Below, piece after piece: positions 18,532 through 27,953 of a stretch of 64,000 nt of DNA (its first letter is position 1; every line of letters starts with the position of its first letter). The position numbers were made by a program, and so were the translations under genes. Below the pieces are notes generated by a model, which saw nothing but the letters and a program-made list of their open reading frames with translations, did no database searches and was not told where the DNA came from. The stretch spans positions 46,459 to 110,458 of the forward strand of contig NZ_JACGCJ010000004.1 in assembly GCF_021030645.1 (NCBI RefSeq), written 5' to 3'. Source of the stretch: Agrilactobacillus fermenti. GTDB lineage: Bacteria; Bacillota; Bacilli; Lactobacillales; Lactobacillaceae.

Positions 18532-19514
18532 TACGCTACCACCGCCTCACTTTGACGATACACATACCAAATTAAAAAGCCGCCACCTAAAATCGCTGAT
18601 AAGCCGCCCAAGGGTAATTCAAATGGCCGGGCCAACAAACGCGCCAATAAATCACAAAACATCAAGAAAACTGAGCCAAAACACATAATTTCAAGATATA
18701 CATGTTTAAAATCGCGTTTATCAAAATAATGTACCAAATGTGGTATACCCAGACCAATAAAAGCAATATTGCCACCAACAGCGACACTGCCAGAAGTTGC
18801 TAAAACAACAATTATAACTGCAACACTGCGGATGAGCACGATGCGGCTGCCTAGGCCCTGACTTAACTGATCATTTAGACCAATAATTGTAATGTCCCGG
18901 GCAAAGTAAATGGTTAATCCCAAAATGATGAGCAATAAAATCAATAAGAGCCACATTTGTTTACAGTCCACTCCAGAAAAACCGCCCACCAAAAAATTAC
19001 GGAATCGTTGACTGGATTTAGTTAAAATACTAATACCGTAAGCGATGCCATTTAAAAATCCTGAAAAAATTGTCCCACTTAAAATTAAACGGGTGGGACT
19101 TAAACCTCGGCGCGTCATTGACAGTAAGAAAACGATCAAAAAAGTCAAAAAAGCACCCAGAAAAGCCAAACTAACGCGCCAGAAAAGTGTAAAAGGCACT
19201 CCTAAAATCGTCCCACAAATCAAAGCTAAATTAGCCCCGCTATTGATACCCAACAGCGAAGGATCGGCAATTGGATTATTTGAAACGGTTTGCAAAAGCT
19301 TCCCTGCGAGTGCTAATAATGCGCCCACAATGGCTGCCGCTAATACCCGCGGCAAGCGCAACTGCCAAATAATAGCAAAATTTTGTGACTGACTTGCAAA
19401 AAAATCACTTAGGGCGTAATTGTGAACCCCAAGCAATAAGCTATTCATAAAAAGTAACAATCCTAAAATACAAAGACTGATTAAGAAATAATTTCGATTT
19501 TTGCGCATTGACAA
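18531..19514 (-). CDS. iron-type ABC transporter permease (FecCD/BtuC family), first subunit
   Basis: 327-residue permease with multiple hydrophobic segments; paralogue of the next gene. FecCD landmarks: LQTVSNNPIADPSLLGINSGANLALI and GGNIAFIGLGIPHLVHYF. It starts 3 bases after the ATPase stop. Two distinct permease genes imply a heterodimeric channel, typical for iron-siderophore importers. Confidence 0.9.
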   Translation of the reverse strand: MSMRKNRNYFLISLCILGLLLFMNSLLLGVHNYALSDFFASQSQNFAIIWQLRLPRVLAAAIVGALLALAGKLLQTVSNNPIADPSLLGINSGANLALICGTILGVPFTLFWRVSLAFLGAFLTFLIVFLLSMTRRGLSPTRLILSGTIFSGFLNGIAYGISILTKSSQRFRNFLVGGFSGVDCKQMWLLLILLLIILGLTIYFARDITIIGLNDQLSQGLGSRIVLIRSVAVIIVVLATSGSVAVGGNIAFIGLGIPHLVHYFDKRDFKHVYLEIMCFGSVFLMFCDLLARLLARPFELPLGGLSAILGGGFLIWYVYRQSEAVVA

Positions 19515-19517
19515 GCC

Positions 19518-20300
19518 TCAAATTGTGTCGTAAGTCAATAATAACGGACAGTGTGCTTTAGGATCCATGGTCACTTTGGCACGGACATGGAAAACGTCCG
19601 CCAACATCTGCGCCGTAAAAACATCTTGAGGTCGGCCTTGATAAGCAATCGTCCCTTGTTTGAGACAAACCAAATTATCACAAAATCGGGCTGCTTGATT
19701 TAAATCATGCAGGACAATAATGATTGTTTTGTGCAATTCGCGGTTCAAAACGCGGACCAACTTCAATATTTCTAGTTGATGTGGTAGATCCAGAAAAGTT
19801 GTCGGTTCATCTAACAACAAAATCTCGCTGTCTTGAGCTAAAGTCATCGCAATAAAAGCACGCTGCCGCTGGCCACCTGATAGATCTGCAATGGGCGTAT
19901 CCGCAAATTCTTGAATATTCGCATTCACCATCGCCCGTTGAACAGCTTTGTGATCAGCTTCGTGATCAGTTGTCCAGCGATGTTGATAGGCATAACGCCC
20001 ATAACCTACCAAGTCACGAACCGTAATATCTCCAGGAGCTTGAGGGTTTTGCGGCAAACAGGCTAAAAGCTGGGCTCGCTTTTTCGCGCTAAACTGATGT
20101 AACTCATGATCTTCCAGAATGACGCGCCCTGTTTTTAATTTATGAAAACCGGAAAGCGCACCTAGCAAAGTTGATTTACCACTACCATTTGGTCCGATCA
20201 ATCCAATGACCTCGCCTTTAGGGAAAGTGACGTTCATCTGCTTAATAATCGTGTGCGTTCCGTAATTGATCGTTAAATTTTGTCCAGCAAAAAATGTCAT
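19518..20300 (-). CDS. iron-type ABC transporter ATP-binding protein (FecE/FepC family)
   Basis: Cytoplasmic ATPase of 260 residues energising the importer. Walker A is GPNGSGKST near residue 37, the signature is LSGGQRQRAF, Walker B ILLLDEPTTFLDL, and the H-loop His is in IIIVLHDLNQAARF. It is the first gene of the operon ATPase-permease-permease-binding protein. A Fur-like dyad lies just upstream of its ribosome-binding site. Confidence 0.92.
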   Translation of the reverse strand: MTFFAGQNLTINYGTHTIIKQMNVTFPKGEVIGLIGPNGSGKSTLLGALSGFHKLKTGRVILEDHELHQFSAKKRAQLLACLPQNPQAPGDITVRDLVGYGRYAYQHRWTTDHEADHKAVQRAMVNANIQEFADTPIADLSGGQRQRAFIAMTLAQDSEILLLDEPTTFLDLPHQLEILKLVRVLNRELHKTIIIVLHDLNQAARFCDNLVCLKQGTIAYQGRPQDVFTAQMLADVFHVRAKVTMDPKAHCPLLLTYDTI

Positions 20301-20314
20301 GGCATCACCTTCTA

Positions 20315-20333
20315 ATTGAGAATCTTTCTCAAT
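20315..20333. promoter_or_regulatory. Fur-like operator upstream of iron importer operon
   Basis: ATTGAGAATCTTTCTCAAT: 7-base arms with a 5-base centre, ending 15 bases before the ATPase ATG. The TGAGAAT..TTCTCA arrangement resembles Fur boxes. Placement fits an iron-repressed operon. Confidence 0.5.
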
Positions 20334-20502
20334 TTATCTTAGTCCTAATATTAGCAGATTATTAAAGCTTTGTGGGATTGCAACCGAATACAATATAATA
20401 GCGTACAATCTATAATTTTATTTTTATAAAGCTTTCTAACCTTTAGTTGCGGTAAAATAAAAAATAACCATATCTATGACTAACAAAAATGAGGCGAATA
20501 TT

Positions 20503-21126
20503 ATGTTTAACTATGAAACTCAAAACGACTGGCCCATCGTCAGTGGACAAATGCAATCTCCGATCGATATTGAACATCACTTAGCTCAGCCAGTAGAAGA
20601 TTTGCCCGACTTTGTGCATTATCAAATTAAGATGATTCGGCGGCCAGACGGTAAACTTTCCCTTAAAGGCGATGGTACTGCAACTTTACAAAAGCGCGAA
20701 GCCCGCTTCATAGAAGGTCATTTTCATCATCCTAGTGAACACCTGCTAGACGGTCACCAATTTGACTTAGAACTTCACCTTGTTCATGAATTTATTAATG
20801 GTCAAAAAGCTGTTATTGCGTTACTTTTCAATGTGGGCGCTGCTGATGCCACTTTAGATAATATCTTACTAAACCTACCTCAACCTGATAAACAGCTTAA
20901 ATTACCAACACCGATCCAACTAACGGACTGGTTTGACGCTGCCAGTTATTATCACTATATCGGTTCGCTGACAACACCACCGGTTATTGAGGGTATCGAA
21001 TGGTACGTGGCCGCCACGCCACTAACGATTGCGCCGAAACAATTAGCTACTTTCAAACAATTATTTCCGGAAAACAATCGTCAAATCCAAGCACTTAACG
21101 ATCGCCCAATTCTACTGTTATATTAA
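20503..21126 (+). CDS. alpha-class carbonic anhydrase, cytosolic
   Basis: Interconverts CO2 and bicarbonate using zinc; 207 residues. The alpha-class fold is shown by SPIDIEHH near residue 20, the zinc ligand block GHFHHPSEH and the third-ligand strand ELHLVHEF, and by SLTTPPVIEGIEWYV later. Start at 20503, supported by GAGG 8 bases earlier; the in-frame 20476 ATG lacks a site. No signal peptide is visible, whereas many bacterial alpha enzymes are exported, so this one appears cytosolic and likely supplies bicarbonate for carboxylations. Convergent with the HD gene. Confidence 0.9.
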   Translation: MFNYETQNDWPIVSGQMQSPIDIEHHLAQPVEDLPDFVHYQIKMIRRPDGKLSLKGDGTATLQKREARFIEGHFHHPSEHLLDGHQFDLELHLVHEFINGQKAVIALLFNVGAADATLDNILLNLPQPDKQLKLPTPIQLTDWFDAASYYHYIGSLTTPPVIEGIEWYVAATPLTIAPKQLATFKQLFPENNRQIQALNDRPILLLY

Positions 21127-21160
21127 TATATATTAATATGAATTTGTTAATTGTACTTAT

Positions 21161-21967
21161 TCATCGATAAGGTATTGATGCTTGATCAATCAAGCGTAGT
21201 GCTGCCGGTGTACGCAAATAGTCAATATCAAGATCGCCCTTAAATCGAACACGTTCTAAAGCATCAGCATCTTCAAGTAACGCCAATAGTTTAAATCGGC
21301 GCTGCTGCGCGCGATCGTTATAATGCGCAAAAGCTTGTTCGGCTGCCGCTGCTGGCAGTGAATGATAGGTGATCAAATCCAATAGCACATGGCTGTCGTT
21401 GGTATTTAATTCAGGCATGGGTAAAACTGCTTGAGAATTCAAGAGAACCATGGACTGTAAAGCAAAAGCTTTAGTGAATCGCTTTAATTTTGTTGCTGTT
21501 AGCGGCGGGGTGATTTTGTAGTGATTTAATAAACGTGCCGTCCCCAGCGCACCATGTTTTGGATCAATTTGATCATTTATGCGCCCAATATCATGAAAAA
21601 TCGCACTGAGATAGAGTATCAAACTATCCTTTAATGAAACCTGCTGCATAATACTTAGCAGAACACTTAGTTTTAGTACCCTCTGCGCATGTTCACGTCC
21701 GTGATCATGCGTTTTTGTCTGCCAAAAATCAAAAATCGTTTTTTGATTTAACGCATATTGCACTAAAGTTTCATACCAATCCTTACGTGAGTCTTGTAAT
21801 AAAGCTTGTACTTCAAGGGACGTTAACTGAGTAATAACCTGTTTCTTGACCGAACTAGGGGCTTGGTTCCGCCAAAACACTCCCGCATTTTGGGTTGCCA
21901 ACCAAAGTGGGGGCTGAGTACCATCGGTTGTCCACGCATGTATCGCGTCTGCATAATAATTTGTCAT
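21161..21967 (-). CDS. HD-domain metal-dependent phosphohydrolase
   Basis: 268-residue HD-superfamily protein. The metal-binding motif is visible: KTHDHGREHAQRVLKL, then LSAIFHDIGRIND (the HD dyad) and later LLDLITYHSLP. The C-terminal part has LALLEDADALERVRF, another Asp typical of HD hydrolases. Substrate unknown; nucleotides or cyclic nucleotides are possible. Probably monocistronic. Confidence 0.75.
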   Translation of the reverse strand: MTNYYADAIHAWTTDGTQPPLWLATQNAGVFWRNQAPSSVKKQVITQLTSLEVQALLQDSRKDWYETLVQYALNQKTIFDFWQTKTHDHGREHAQRVLKLSVLLSIMQQVSLKDSLILYLSAIFHDIGRINDQIDPKHGALGTARLLNHYKITPPLTATKLKRFTKAFALQSMVLLNSQAVLPMPELNTNDSHVLLDLITYHSLPAAAAEQAFAHYNDRAQQRRFKLLALLEDADALERVRFKGDLDIDYLRTPAALRLIDQASIPYR

Positions 21968-22061
21968 TTTGTAAGCACTTCCTGTTGTTAATCTATCCTG
22001 TTCATGTTAGAATATAGGAAACATATGAGCGGTTATTCATATGAAATGGGAGGCATGTATT

Positions 22062-22958
22062 ATGCACGAACATCATCATAGTACCAATGTTTCAACTATT
22101 AATCGAGCTTTTAAAGTCGGTATTATTCTAAATATTGCGTTTGTCATCATTGAGGGTGGCTTTGGTTTTGCAGCCAATGCTTTGGCCTTGATTGCCGATG
22201 CAGGCCATAATTTGAGTGACGTTTTAGGGTTGCTAGTTTCCTGGGTTGCTATCATTTTAAGCCGGCGTGCACGAACTGATCAAATGACTTACGGCTATAA
22301 GCGTAGTTCCATCTTAGCCGCTTTATTCAACGCCGTTTTTTTACTGGTCGCTATTGGCGGTATTGTGGTTGAGGCCATTCAACGGCTGCAGAATCCACAA
22401 CCAGTCGCCGAACTTGATGTGATCATTGTGGCAACGATTGGGATATTTATCAATGGCTTTACGGCCTTATTATTCCGTCATGATCAAAAATCCGATTTAA
22501 ATGTTAAAGGTGCCTTTTTGCACATGGCTGCAGATGCTGGTGTCTCAGTTGGCGTTGTTTTAGCCGCTATCGTCATGAAAATGACAAATTGGTTTTGGCT
22601 AGATCCGGTTGTCAGTTTACTGATTGCTCTGATCGTTTTACTAGGGACTTGGGGCTTGTTACGCGATGCTGTTAACCTTTCTCTAGATGCGGTCCCGAAA
22701 GATATTGACCTCGAGCAGGTCAAACAAATTATTCAAGCTAAAGATACCGTTTCAAATGTGCACGACCTGCATATATGGGCATTGAGTACTACTGAGAATG
22801 CCTTGACTGCGCACATTTGTCGTACCACATTGGAAGATAACAATACCTTCATTAAAGCCCTTGATTCGCAACTAACCTCACAATTTGATCTCAGCCATAC
22901 CACGATTCAAGTTGAATTAGGTAAAATCAGTGATGAATCCACTGATCGGAGTATTTAA
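22062..22958 (+). CDS. cation diffusion facilitator (CzcD-like zinc/cobalt exporter)
   Basis: Metal-proton antiporter of 298 residues exporting zinc or related ions. The N-terminus is His-rich (MHEHHHS). About six membrane segments follow, with the metal-site motifs LIADAGHNLSDVLG and HMAADAGVSVGV (HxxxD), and a C-terminal cytoplasmic domain (NVHDLHIWALS). The start at 22062 is backed by GGAGG; the upstream in-frame ATG at 22041 is not. Confidence 0.92.
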   Translation: MHEHHHSTNVSTINRAFKVGIILNIAFVIIEGGFGFAANALALIADAGHNLSDVLGLLVSWVAIILSRRARTDQMTYGYKRSSILAALFNAVFLLVAIGGIVVEAIQRLQNPQPVAELDVIIVATIGIFINGFTALLFRHDQKSDLNVKGAFLHMAADAGVSVGVVLAAIVMKMTNWFWLDPVVSLLIALIVLLGTWGLLRDAVNLSLDAVPKDIDLEQVKQIIQAKDTVSNVHDLHIWALSTTENALTAHICRTTLEDNNTFIKALDSQLTSQFDLSHTTIQVELGKISDESTDRSI

Positions 22959-23234
22959 ATTTTTGAAAATAACCATGATTTATTCATACTTTGTTCACAT
23001 TTTAATTTTATGATTAACTCATAGCTTGAAGGATACCCGACCTGATAGCTTAATTTTAGAAAATAAAACATTTCATTTACTTCCTCCCAAAAGTGAATTG
23101 AAGTTAGGTAGTAACCTACCTTTTCTAAACCTTATGAAAAAGCTGTGCGGCTAATTACCGCACAGCTTTTTTGTTTGTCATGACTCTAAATTATCGGTAC
23201 CATATAGATAGTAAATGAATGATGGAGGTGCGAG
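22959..23234. other. intergenic region with tandem terminator hairpins
   Basis: No gene is seen. It holds a small hairpin (TAGGTAG...CTACCTT, near 23105-23123) and a strong terminator at 23137-23172, then the upstream region of the next gene with GGAGGTG. Confidence 0.55.
23137..23172 (+). terminator. terminator after the metal exporter
   Basis: AAAAAGCTGTGCGG, loop CTAATTA, CCGCACAGCTTTTTT: strong hairpin with T-run. Confidence 0.85.
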
Positions 23235-23792
23235 ATGAATATCGCATTGATCGGACCACACGGCGTTGGTAAAACCGTTTTAGGCAAAGCAGCTGCCAAA
23301 CAAACAAATTTACGTTACTATTCTTTAGATGCTGCTCGCAGCCAATACTTTACAAAATATGGCTATGACCCTCGTCAAGCTGAACAGTATAGTCGTCAAA
23401 ATGATATGGTTGCCCTTTTTAAATACTGGAAACCATTCGCGATCAAGACAATCGAAGAAATCTTGCCAGCAAAAGATAATCACTTATTTGATCTTGGTGC
23501 TAGTTTTATTGTTTCCCCAACACCAGCCGAAATTGAGCAATTGCAAAAAGTCGTTGCCGCAAATCAAACCGTTTTGATTTTGATGTTACCTTCAAAAGAC
23601 CTTGAAATCTCTAAAAATACCTTATTAAAACAAGGTATCTATAATGAGTTGACCGAGAACTTTTTAAGTACGTATTCAGATCTACAGATCACTGACCATA
23701 TTTTTTACACACATGGCCACACGCAAGCTGAAAACGTGACACGTCTCGTGAAAATGATCAATGACATCAAACAAGAATCTCATAATAATTGA
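23235..23792 (+). CDS. P-loop kinase-like protein (shikimate-kinase fold)
   Basis: 185-residue nucleotide-binding protein. The Walker A GPHGVGKTVLG is at residue 7. The rest resembles shikimate/adenylate-type kinases (LDAARSQYF, VLILMLPSKD) but I do not see the full shikimate-binding set, so substrate is open. Start is supported by GGAGGTG. Stands alone between a terminator and a convergent aldo/keto reductase. Confidence 0.6.
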   Translation: MNIALIGPHGVGKTVLGKAAAKQTNLRYYSLDAARSQYFTKYGYDPRQAEQYSRQNDMVALFKYWKPFAIKTIEEILPAKDNHLFDLGASFIVSPTPAEIEQLQKVVAANQTVLILMLPSKDLEISKNTLLKQGIYNELTENFLSTYSDLQITDHIFYTHGHTQAENVTRLVKMINDIKQESHNN

Positions 23793-23853
23793 GAGTGAGA
23801 TAAAGAGTGTTGCCTTTTTGAACGCGTTTAAAATTTAATTTTATCTCACGCTC
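23791..23853. repeat. dispersed intergenic repeat, copy G, acting as convergent terminator
   Basis: GAGAGTGAGATAAA pairs with TTTTATCTCACGCTC across a loop holding TTGCCTTTTTGAACGCG. Read on the minus strand the loop matches the TTAAACG.GT.C.AAAAGGCAAC core of copies A and B. It lies between two converging genes. Confidence 0.6.
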
Positions 23854-23864
23854 ATCATAATTGA

Positions 23865-24716
23865 TCAGTGTGTCGTCATGGTTCCTTTTAACCAATCTAT
23901 ATCATTAGGATCATGACTATGCCGTTGATTTTTATCAATAACTGCGATTTGGTTCATTTCTTCGGCCGTCAGCTTAAAATCAAAGACATTTGCATTCTCA
24001 ATGATACGATTTTGGTGAATGGATTTAGGAATGACGATTTCATCACGTTGAATATGCCAACGAATGATGATCTGGGCCACTGTTTTTTGATGTTTTTCGG
24101 CCAATTCATTCAAGACGGCATCTTGTAGTAAATTTGCTTGGCCTTGACCTAGAGGCCCCCAAGCTTCATGAAAAATATCATTTTCTTTTAAAAACTGATG
24201 AAGTGCTTTTTGCTGAAAATAAGGGTGCGTTTCTACCTGATCAACCATGGGCTTGATGGCTGTTTGTGCCATCAAGTTTTTTAAATGACTAATTTCAAAG
24301 TTAGAAACACCAATGGCTTTGATCTTATCTAAGCCATAAAGCTCTTCCATCGCCTGCCAGCTTTCCACATAGCCTGGTGCAGGCCAGTGAATCAAATAAA
24401 GATCCAAATAGTCTAACTGCAGCCGATTTAGAGTTTCTTGAAAAGCTCGTTTAGTCTGATCATAACCTCGATCAGCATTCCACAATTTTGAAGTAATAAA
24501 TAACTCCTCTCGAGGGATGCCACTTTCGGCAATGGCTTCCCCCACCCACTGCTCATTATGATAGATCATGGCAGTATCGATCGAACGATAGCCTGCTTCT
24601 AAAGCCCATTTAACGGCTTGTTTCACGTCACTGGCCTGATTGACCTTAAAAACACCTAAGCCTAATTGTGGCATTGATTTGCCATTTGCTAAAAGTACAC
24701 TAGGAATCTGATTCAT
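23865..24716 (-). CDS. aldo/keto reductase, 2,5-diketo-gluconate reductase type
   Basis: NADPH-dependent carbonyl reductase of 283 residues. The AKR catalytic tetrad region is visible: GYRSIDTAMIYHNE (Asp, Tyr), ITSKLWNADRG (Lys), LYLIHWPAPG (His). IPKSIHQNRIIENANVFDF contacts cofactor. Substrate not determinable. It starts 2 bases after the stop of the TM2 gene and uses GAGGTG, so both are co-transcribed. Confidence 0.9.
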   Translation of the reverse strand: MNQIPSVLLANGKSMPQLGLGVFKVNQASDVKQAVKWALEAGYRSIDTAMIYHNEQWVGEAIAESGIPREELFITSKLWNADRGYDQTKRAFQETLNRLQLDYLDLYLIHWPAPGYVESWQAMEELYGLDKIKAIGVSNFEISHLKNLMAQTAIKPMVDQVETHPYFQQKALHQFLKENDIFHEAWGPLGQGQANLLQDAVLNELAEKHQKTVAQIIIRWHIQRDEIVIPKSIHQNRIIENANVFDFKLTAEEMNQIAVIDKNQRHSHDPNDIDWLKGTMTTH

Positions 24717-24718
24717 TA

Positions 24719-25081
24719 TTACACCTCATTATATTGAAATTGCCGTCTGCGTTCTTGGATCGTATGTATACATTGTTGACGCGTTGCCGCATTTGTTTGT
24801 GCTACCCACGCTTTTAAATGGCACCCATCATAAAGCCACCAAATAAGATTAATCAGTAATAGAAGATACCAAGTAAACCAGCCAACGGCAATAGCGATGA
24901 TTGCAACAGCCGACATAGCGAACCCAACTTTATACTGGCGAAGATAATAATGATGGCCGCCAAACCAACCAAGCAGCAGCCAAAGCCAAAAAGTGCCCCA
25001 GCCACTACGCTTATTTTTACGATAAGTCATTTTAAAAAAATGCTGTTCATCTAGGGTCAACAGCTCATTTGCCTGAGTCAA
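24719..25081 (-). CDS. TM2-domain membrane protein
   Basis: Small membrane protein of about 120 residues. It has the TM2 pattern: basic KNKRSGW, first helix LWLLLGWFGGHHYYL, second AMSAVAIIAIAVGWFTWYLLLLINLIWWLYDG. The TTG at 25081 is favoured: AGAGGTGA sits 4 bases before it, while the longer ATG at 25117 has no site. Function unknown; TM2 proteins occur with many partners. Confidence 0.75.
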   Translation of the reverse strand: MTQANELLTLDEQHFFKMTYRKNKRSGWGTFWLWLLLGWFGGHHYYLRQYKVGFAMSAVAIIAIAVGWFTWYLLLLINLIWWLYDGCHLKAWVAQTNAATRQQCIHTIQERRRQFQYNEV

Positions 25082-25204
25082 AAAATCACCTCTGCTTAAT
25101 ATCTTAGCATAACCCATCGATAGTGCGTATAGACCACCAAAAATAACGAAAAATCAGTACGCAAAACTTATAATAAATAGTAGATAAAATTTTTACGCTG
25201 TTTA

Positions 25205-25246
25205 TAGCAATTACTAGTTGCTATTAAAACGGTTTCTGTCTACAAT
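25205..25246 (+). promoter_or_regulatory. cydA promoter with overlapping cre-like site and dyad
   Basis: TTGCTA (25218-25223), a 17-base spacer and TACAAT (25241-25246). The spacer holds TTAAAACGGTTTCT (25224-25237), which differs from the cre consensus TGWAANCGNTNWCA at two positions. A dyad TAGCAA...TTGCTA (25205-25223) covers the -35. Confidence 0.65.
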
Positions 25247-25301
25247 AAAAGTGGTTATTGAATATAACTTTATTATTTTCTTCACTAGGGGAGGTTTTTT
25301 T

Positions 25302-26756
25302 ATGGCACTAATGAGTATTGGCGTTTTGTCGCTTGCACGTTGGCAATTCGCTATGACCACAGTGTTCCATTTCTTTTTTGTGCCGTTTTCCATTGGCATG
25401 GCGCTTGTCGTCGCAATTATGGAAACCGCTTACGTCCACACAAAAAAGCCAGTTTATAAGAAAATGGCCAAGTTTTGGGGTAACATTTTCTTACTAAGTT
25501 TCGCTGTCGGTGTCGTAACTGGTATTATTCAAGAATTCCAATTCGGGATGAATTGGTCTAATTATTCTCGCTTTATGGGCGACATCTTTGGCGCACCACT
25601 GGCTATCGAAGCACTGCTGGCATTCTTCATGGAATCCGTGTTCATCGGTGTTTGGATGTTTACCTGGAATCGTTTCAAACCAGGTATTCACGTCATTTTC
25701 ATTTGGTTAACGATGCTAGGTTCAATGCTATCAGCAATTTGGATCTTAGCCGCTAATAGTTTCATGCAGCATCCAACTGGCTTCGAAATCAATCAAGCAA
25801 CAGGTCGTGTTCGGATGACTGATTTTGGTGCGATTGTTGCTAATCCCCAACTTTGGCGTGTATTTCCACACGTTATTGTAGGTGCAATTTTGACTGCTTC
25901 CGTAGCTACTGTTGGTATTGCAGCATTTGGCGTTTTACGCAAGAAAAATGCCGATTTCTATAAGCAATCAATGCGCGTCGGTCTTTGGGTCGTTTTGATT
26001 GCCTCTTTCGGTGCAATTATTACAGGTGACTTGCAAACACAACAAGTCGTTAAAGATCAGCCAATGAAATTTGCTGCAACTGAGGGTATTTACGAGGATA
26101 CTAAAGATCCAGCACCCTGGACAGCGGTTGCTTTGATCGATACTAAGAACCATAAAGTAACTCATTCCATTGAAATTCCTAGAGTACTTAGTATTTTAAC
26201 GTATCATAAGTTATCTGGTGGCGTTAAGGGTATGAATACGCTTAACCAAGAATTACATGCTAAGTATGACAAAAAGTTTGGTGCTGATATGAATTATTAT
26301 GTACCAGTTAAAACTGTCTTTTGGAGCTTCAGAATCATGGCTGCTGGCGCAGTGGTCACATTGATCCTATCTATTCTTGGACTTGCTTATACTCGGCCTG
26401 GTAAAGATAGTATTGAAAACAAACGCTGGTTGTTATGGTTATTAGGTATCGCAACTTACTGCCCATTTGTTGTCAATTCGACTGGTTGGTTTGTAACTGA
26501 ATTTGGTCGTTACCCTTGGTTAGTTTATGGGTTACAAACGATTGCCGATGGGGTTTCACCAACCACAACCGCTGGGCAATTATGGTTCACGAATATCGTG
26601 TACTTCTTAATGTTCTCCTTGATGGGTTCAATTATGGTCTTCTACTCTAGAAAACTAATGATCAAAGGTCCAGACGATCTAGAATCAGCGGGTTATGATA
26701 ATGGTGACGCATCAAAGAAGACTGACCCATTTAGCAAGGAGGCGTTTCAATCATGA
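25302..26756 (+). CDS. cydA: cytochrome bd ubiquinol/menaquinol oxidase subunit I
   Basis: Haem-bearing subunit of the bd oxidase that oxidises menaquinol and reduces O2. 484 residues from the ATG at 25302 (GGGGAGG before it). Nine hydrophobic segments. H23 in VFHFFFVPFSIGM is the b595 ligand equivalent; the second His lies in MQHPTGFEI; the quinol-site-linked GRYPW motif follows in TEFGRYPWLVYG. The Q-loop is short. It overlaps cydB by 4 bases. Function depends on haem, which the organism probably takes up or makes from porphyrin. Confidence 0.95.
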   Translation: MALMSIGVLSLARWQFAMTTVFHFFFVPFSIGMALVVAIMETAYVHTKKPVYKKMAKFWGNIFLLSFAVGVVTGIIQEFQFGMNWSNYSRFMGDIFGAPLAIEALLAFFMESVFIGVWMFTWNRFKPGIHVIFIWLTMLGSMLSAIWILAANSFMQHPTGFEINQATGRVRMTDFGAIVANPQLWRVFPHVIVGAILTASVATVGIAAFGVLRKKNADFYKQSMRVGLWVVLIASFGAIITGDLQTQQVVKDQPMKFAATEGIYEDTKDPAPWTAVALIDTKNHKVTHSIEIPRVLSILTYHKLSGGVKGMNTLNQELHAKYDKKFGADMNYYVPVKTVFWSFRIMAAGAVVTLILSILGLAYTRPGKDSIENKRWLLWLLGIATYCPFVVNSTGWFVTEFGRYPWLVYGLQTIADGVSPTTTAGQLWFTNIVYFLMFSLMGSIMVFYSRKLMIKGPDDLESAGYDNGDASKKTDPFSKEAFQS

Positions 26757-27754
26757 CTGGATTGCAACTATTATGGTTTATTTTGATTTGTGTCTTGTTC
26801 ATTGGCTTCTTCTTCCTTGAAGGCTTTGACTTTGGGGTAGGCATGTCAACGCGCCTATTAGCTAGAAACGATGCTGAACGTGAAGCATTAATGGCAACGA
26901 TTGGTCCCCATTGGGATGGTAATGAAGTTTGGTTGATCACTGCTGGTGGGGCTATGTTTGCTTCTTTCCCACTTTGGTACGCCAGTCTCTTTTCTGGTTA
27001 TTACATTCTGCTATTCCTCGTTTTAGCAGCTTTGATTTTCCGTGGAGTTTCTTTTGAATTTTCAGCTAATGCTGACTCAATCAGTGCACGCCATTTCTGG
27101 TATTGGGCTTTATTCATTGGCAGTACCATTGCACCGTTCTTACTAGGTATGATGTTTACAAGCTTGATTCAAGGCCTTCCGATGGACAGTCATGGCGATA
27201 TTTATGCTGGCTTTACGGATAATGTCAACTTATTATCAATCGTTGGTGGTGTAGCAGTGACCTTGCTCTGCCTCATTCATGGCTTAAATTATACACGGTT
27301 AAAGATCGATGGTAACATGCGCGACCGGGCTAGAAGTTTAGCTGAAAAGTTGTATTTCGTTTTATTTGCTGGTGAAATTGTTTTCGTCATTTTATTAGCC
27401 ATTTACACAGACTTTATGAAATTACGGCCAATGTCAACTTGGGCCATCTTGATCTTAATTGTCTTGTTCTCTGCTTTATCTATGTGGGGTGCATATAGCA
27501 ATAAAGAAGGTTTAAGTTTCATTACTTCCGGTTTAACTTTAGGCAGTATTGTGATCCTATTGTTCAACGGATTATTCCCACGCGTCTTAATTGCAAATAA
27601 TCCAGCACACAGTCTATTGATCAAAGATGCTGCTGCTTCACCTTATACTTTGACGATCATGACGATTGTTGCTTGCATTTTATTACCAATCATGTTGATC
27701 TACTTCATTTGGACATTCTTCTTATTCAAACGGCGTGTTAAAACAGCTGATTAA
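26753..27754 (+). CDS. cydB: cytochrome bd oxidase subunit II
   Basis: Partner subunit of CydA; 333 residues, mostly membrane helices. Characteristic segments: FFFLEGFDFGVGM near the N-terminus and GPHWDGNEVWLITAGGAMFA, a CydB signature. The 4-base overlap with cydA indicates translational coupling. Confidence 0.95.
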   Translation: MTGLQLLWFILICVLFIGFFFLEGFDFGVGMSTRLLARNDAEREALMATIGPHWDGNEVWLITAGGAMFASFPLWYASLFSGYYILLFLVLAALIFRGVSFEFSANADSISARHFWYWALFIGSTIAPFLLGMMFTSLIQGLPMDSHGDIYAGFTDNVNLLSIVGGVAVTLLCLIHGLNYTRLKIDGNMRDRARSLAEKLYFVLFAGEIVFVILLAIYTDFMKLRPMSTWAILILIVLFSALSMWGAYSNKEGLSFITSGLTLGSIVILLFNGLFPRVLIANNPAHSLLIKDAAASPYTLTIMTIVACILLPIMLIYFIWTFFLFKRRVKTAD

Positions 27755-27807
27755 GATGCGTACATCTAATAGTCATCAAAACTAAAATCGGTTATCAATT
27801 TTAGTGT

Positions 27808-27850
27808 GAGACTGGGACAAAACTAACGTCTTGTGCCCAGTCTCTTTCTA
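27808..27850 (+). terminator. hairpin after cydB
   Basis: GAGACTGGG...CCCAGTCTC with inner CAAAACTAACGTCTTGTG, ending in TTTCT. The loop sequence AAAACTAACGT is shared with the repeat-family hairpins. Confidence 0.7.
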
Positions 27851-27873
27851 TATCTAAATGATTTAAATTTAAG

Positions 27874-27953
27874 AGCGTGAAATAAATATAGGAGCTTTAG
27901 GGGAGGCCATTGCCCTTTGGCACACGTTTAAACTAAAATTATTCGCACGGGAT
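27874..27953. repeat. dispersed intergenic repeat, copy F (inverted, truncated)
   Basis: Read on the minus strand: TTTAAACGTGTGCCAAAGGGCAA followed by GCCTCCCC and ending in TTTCACGCTC. It matches the core of copies A/B. Confidence 0.55.
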
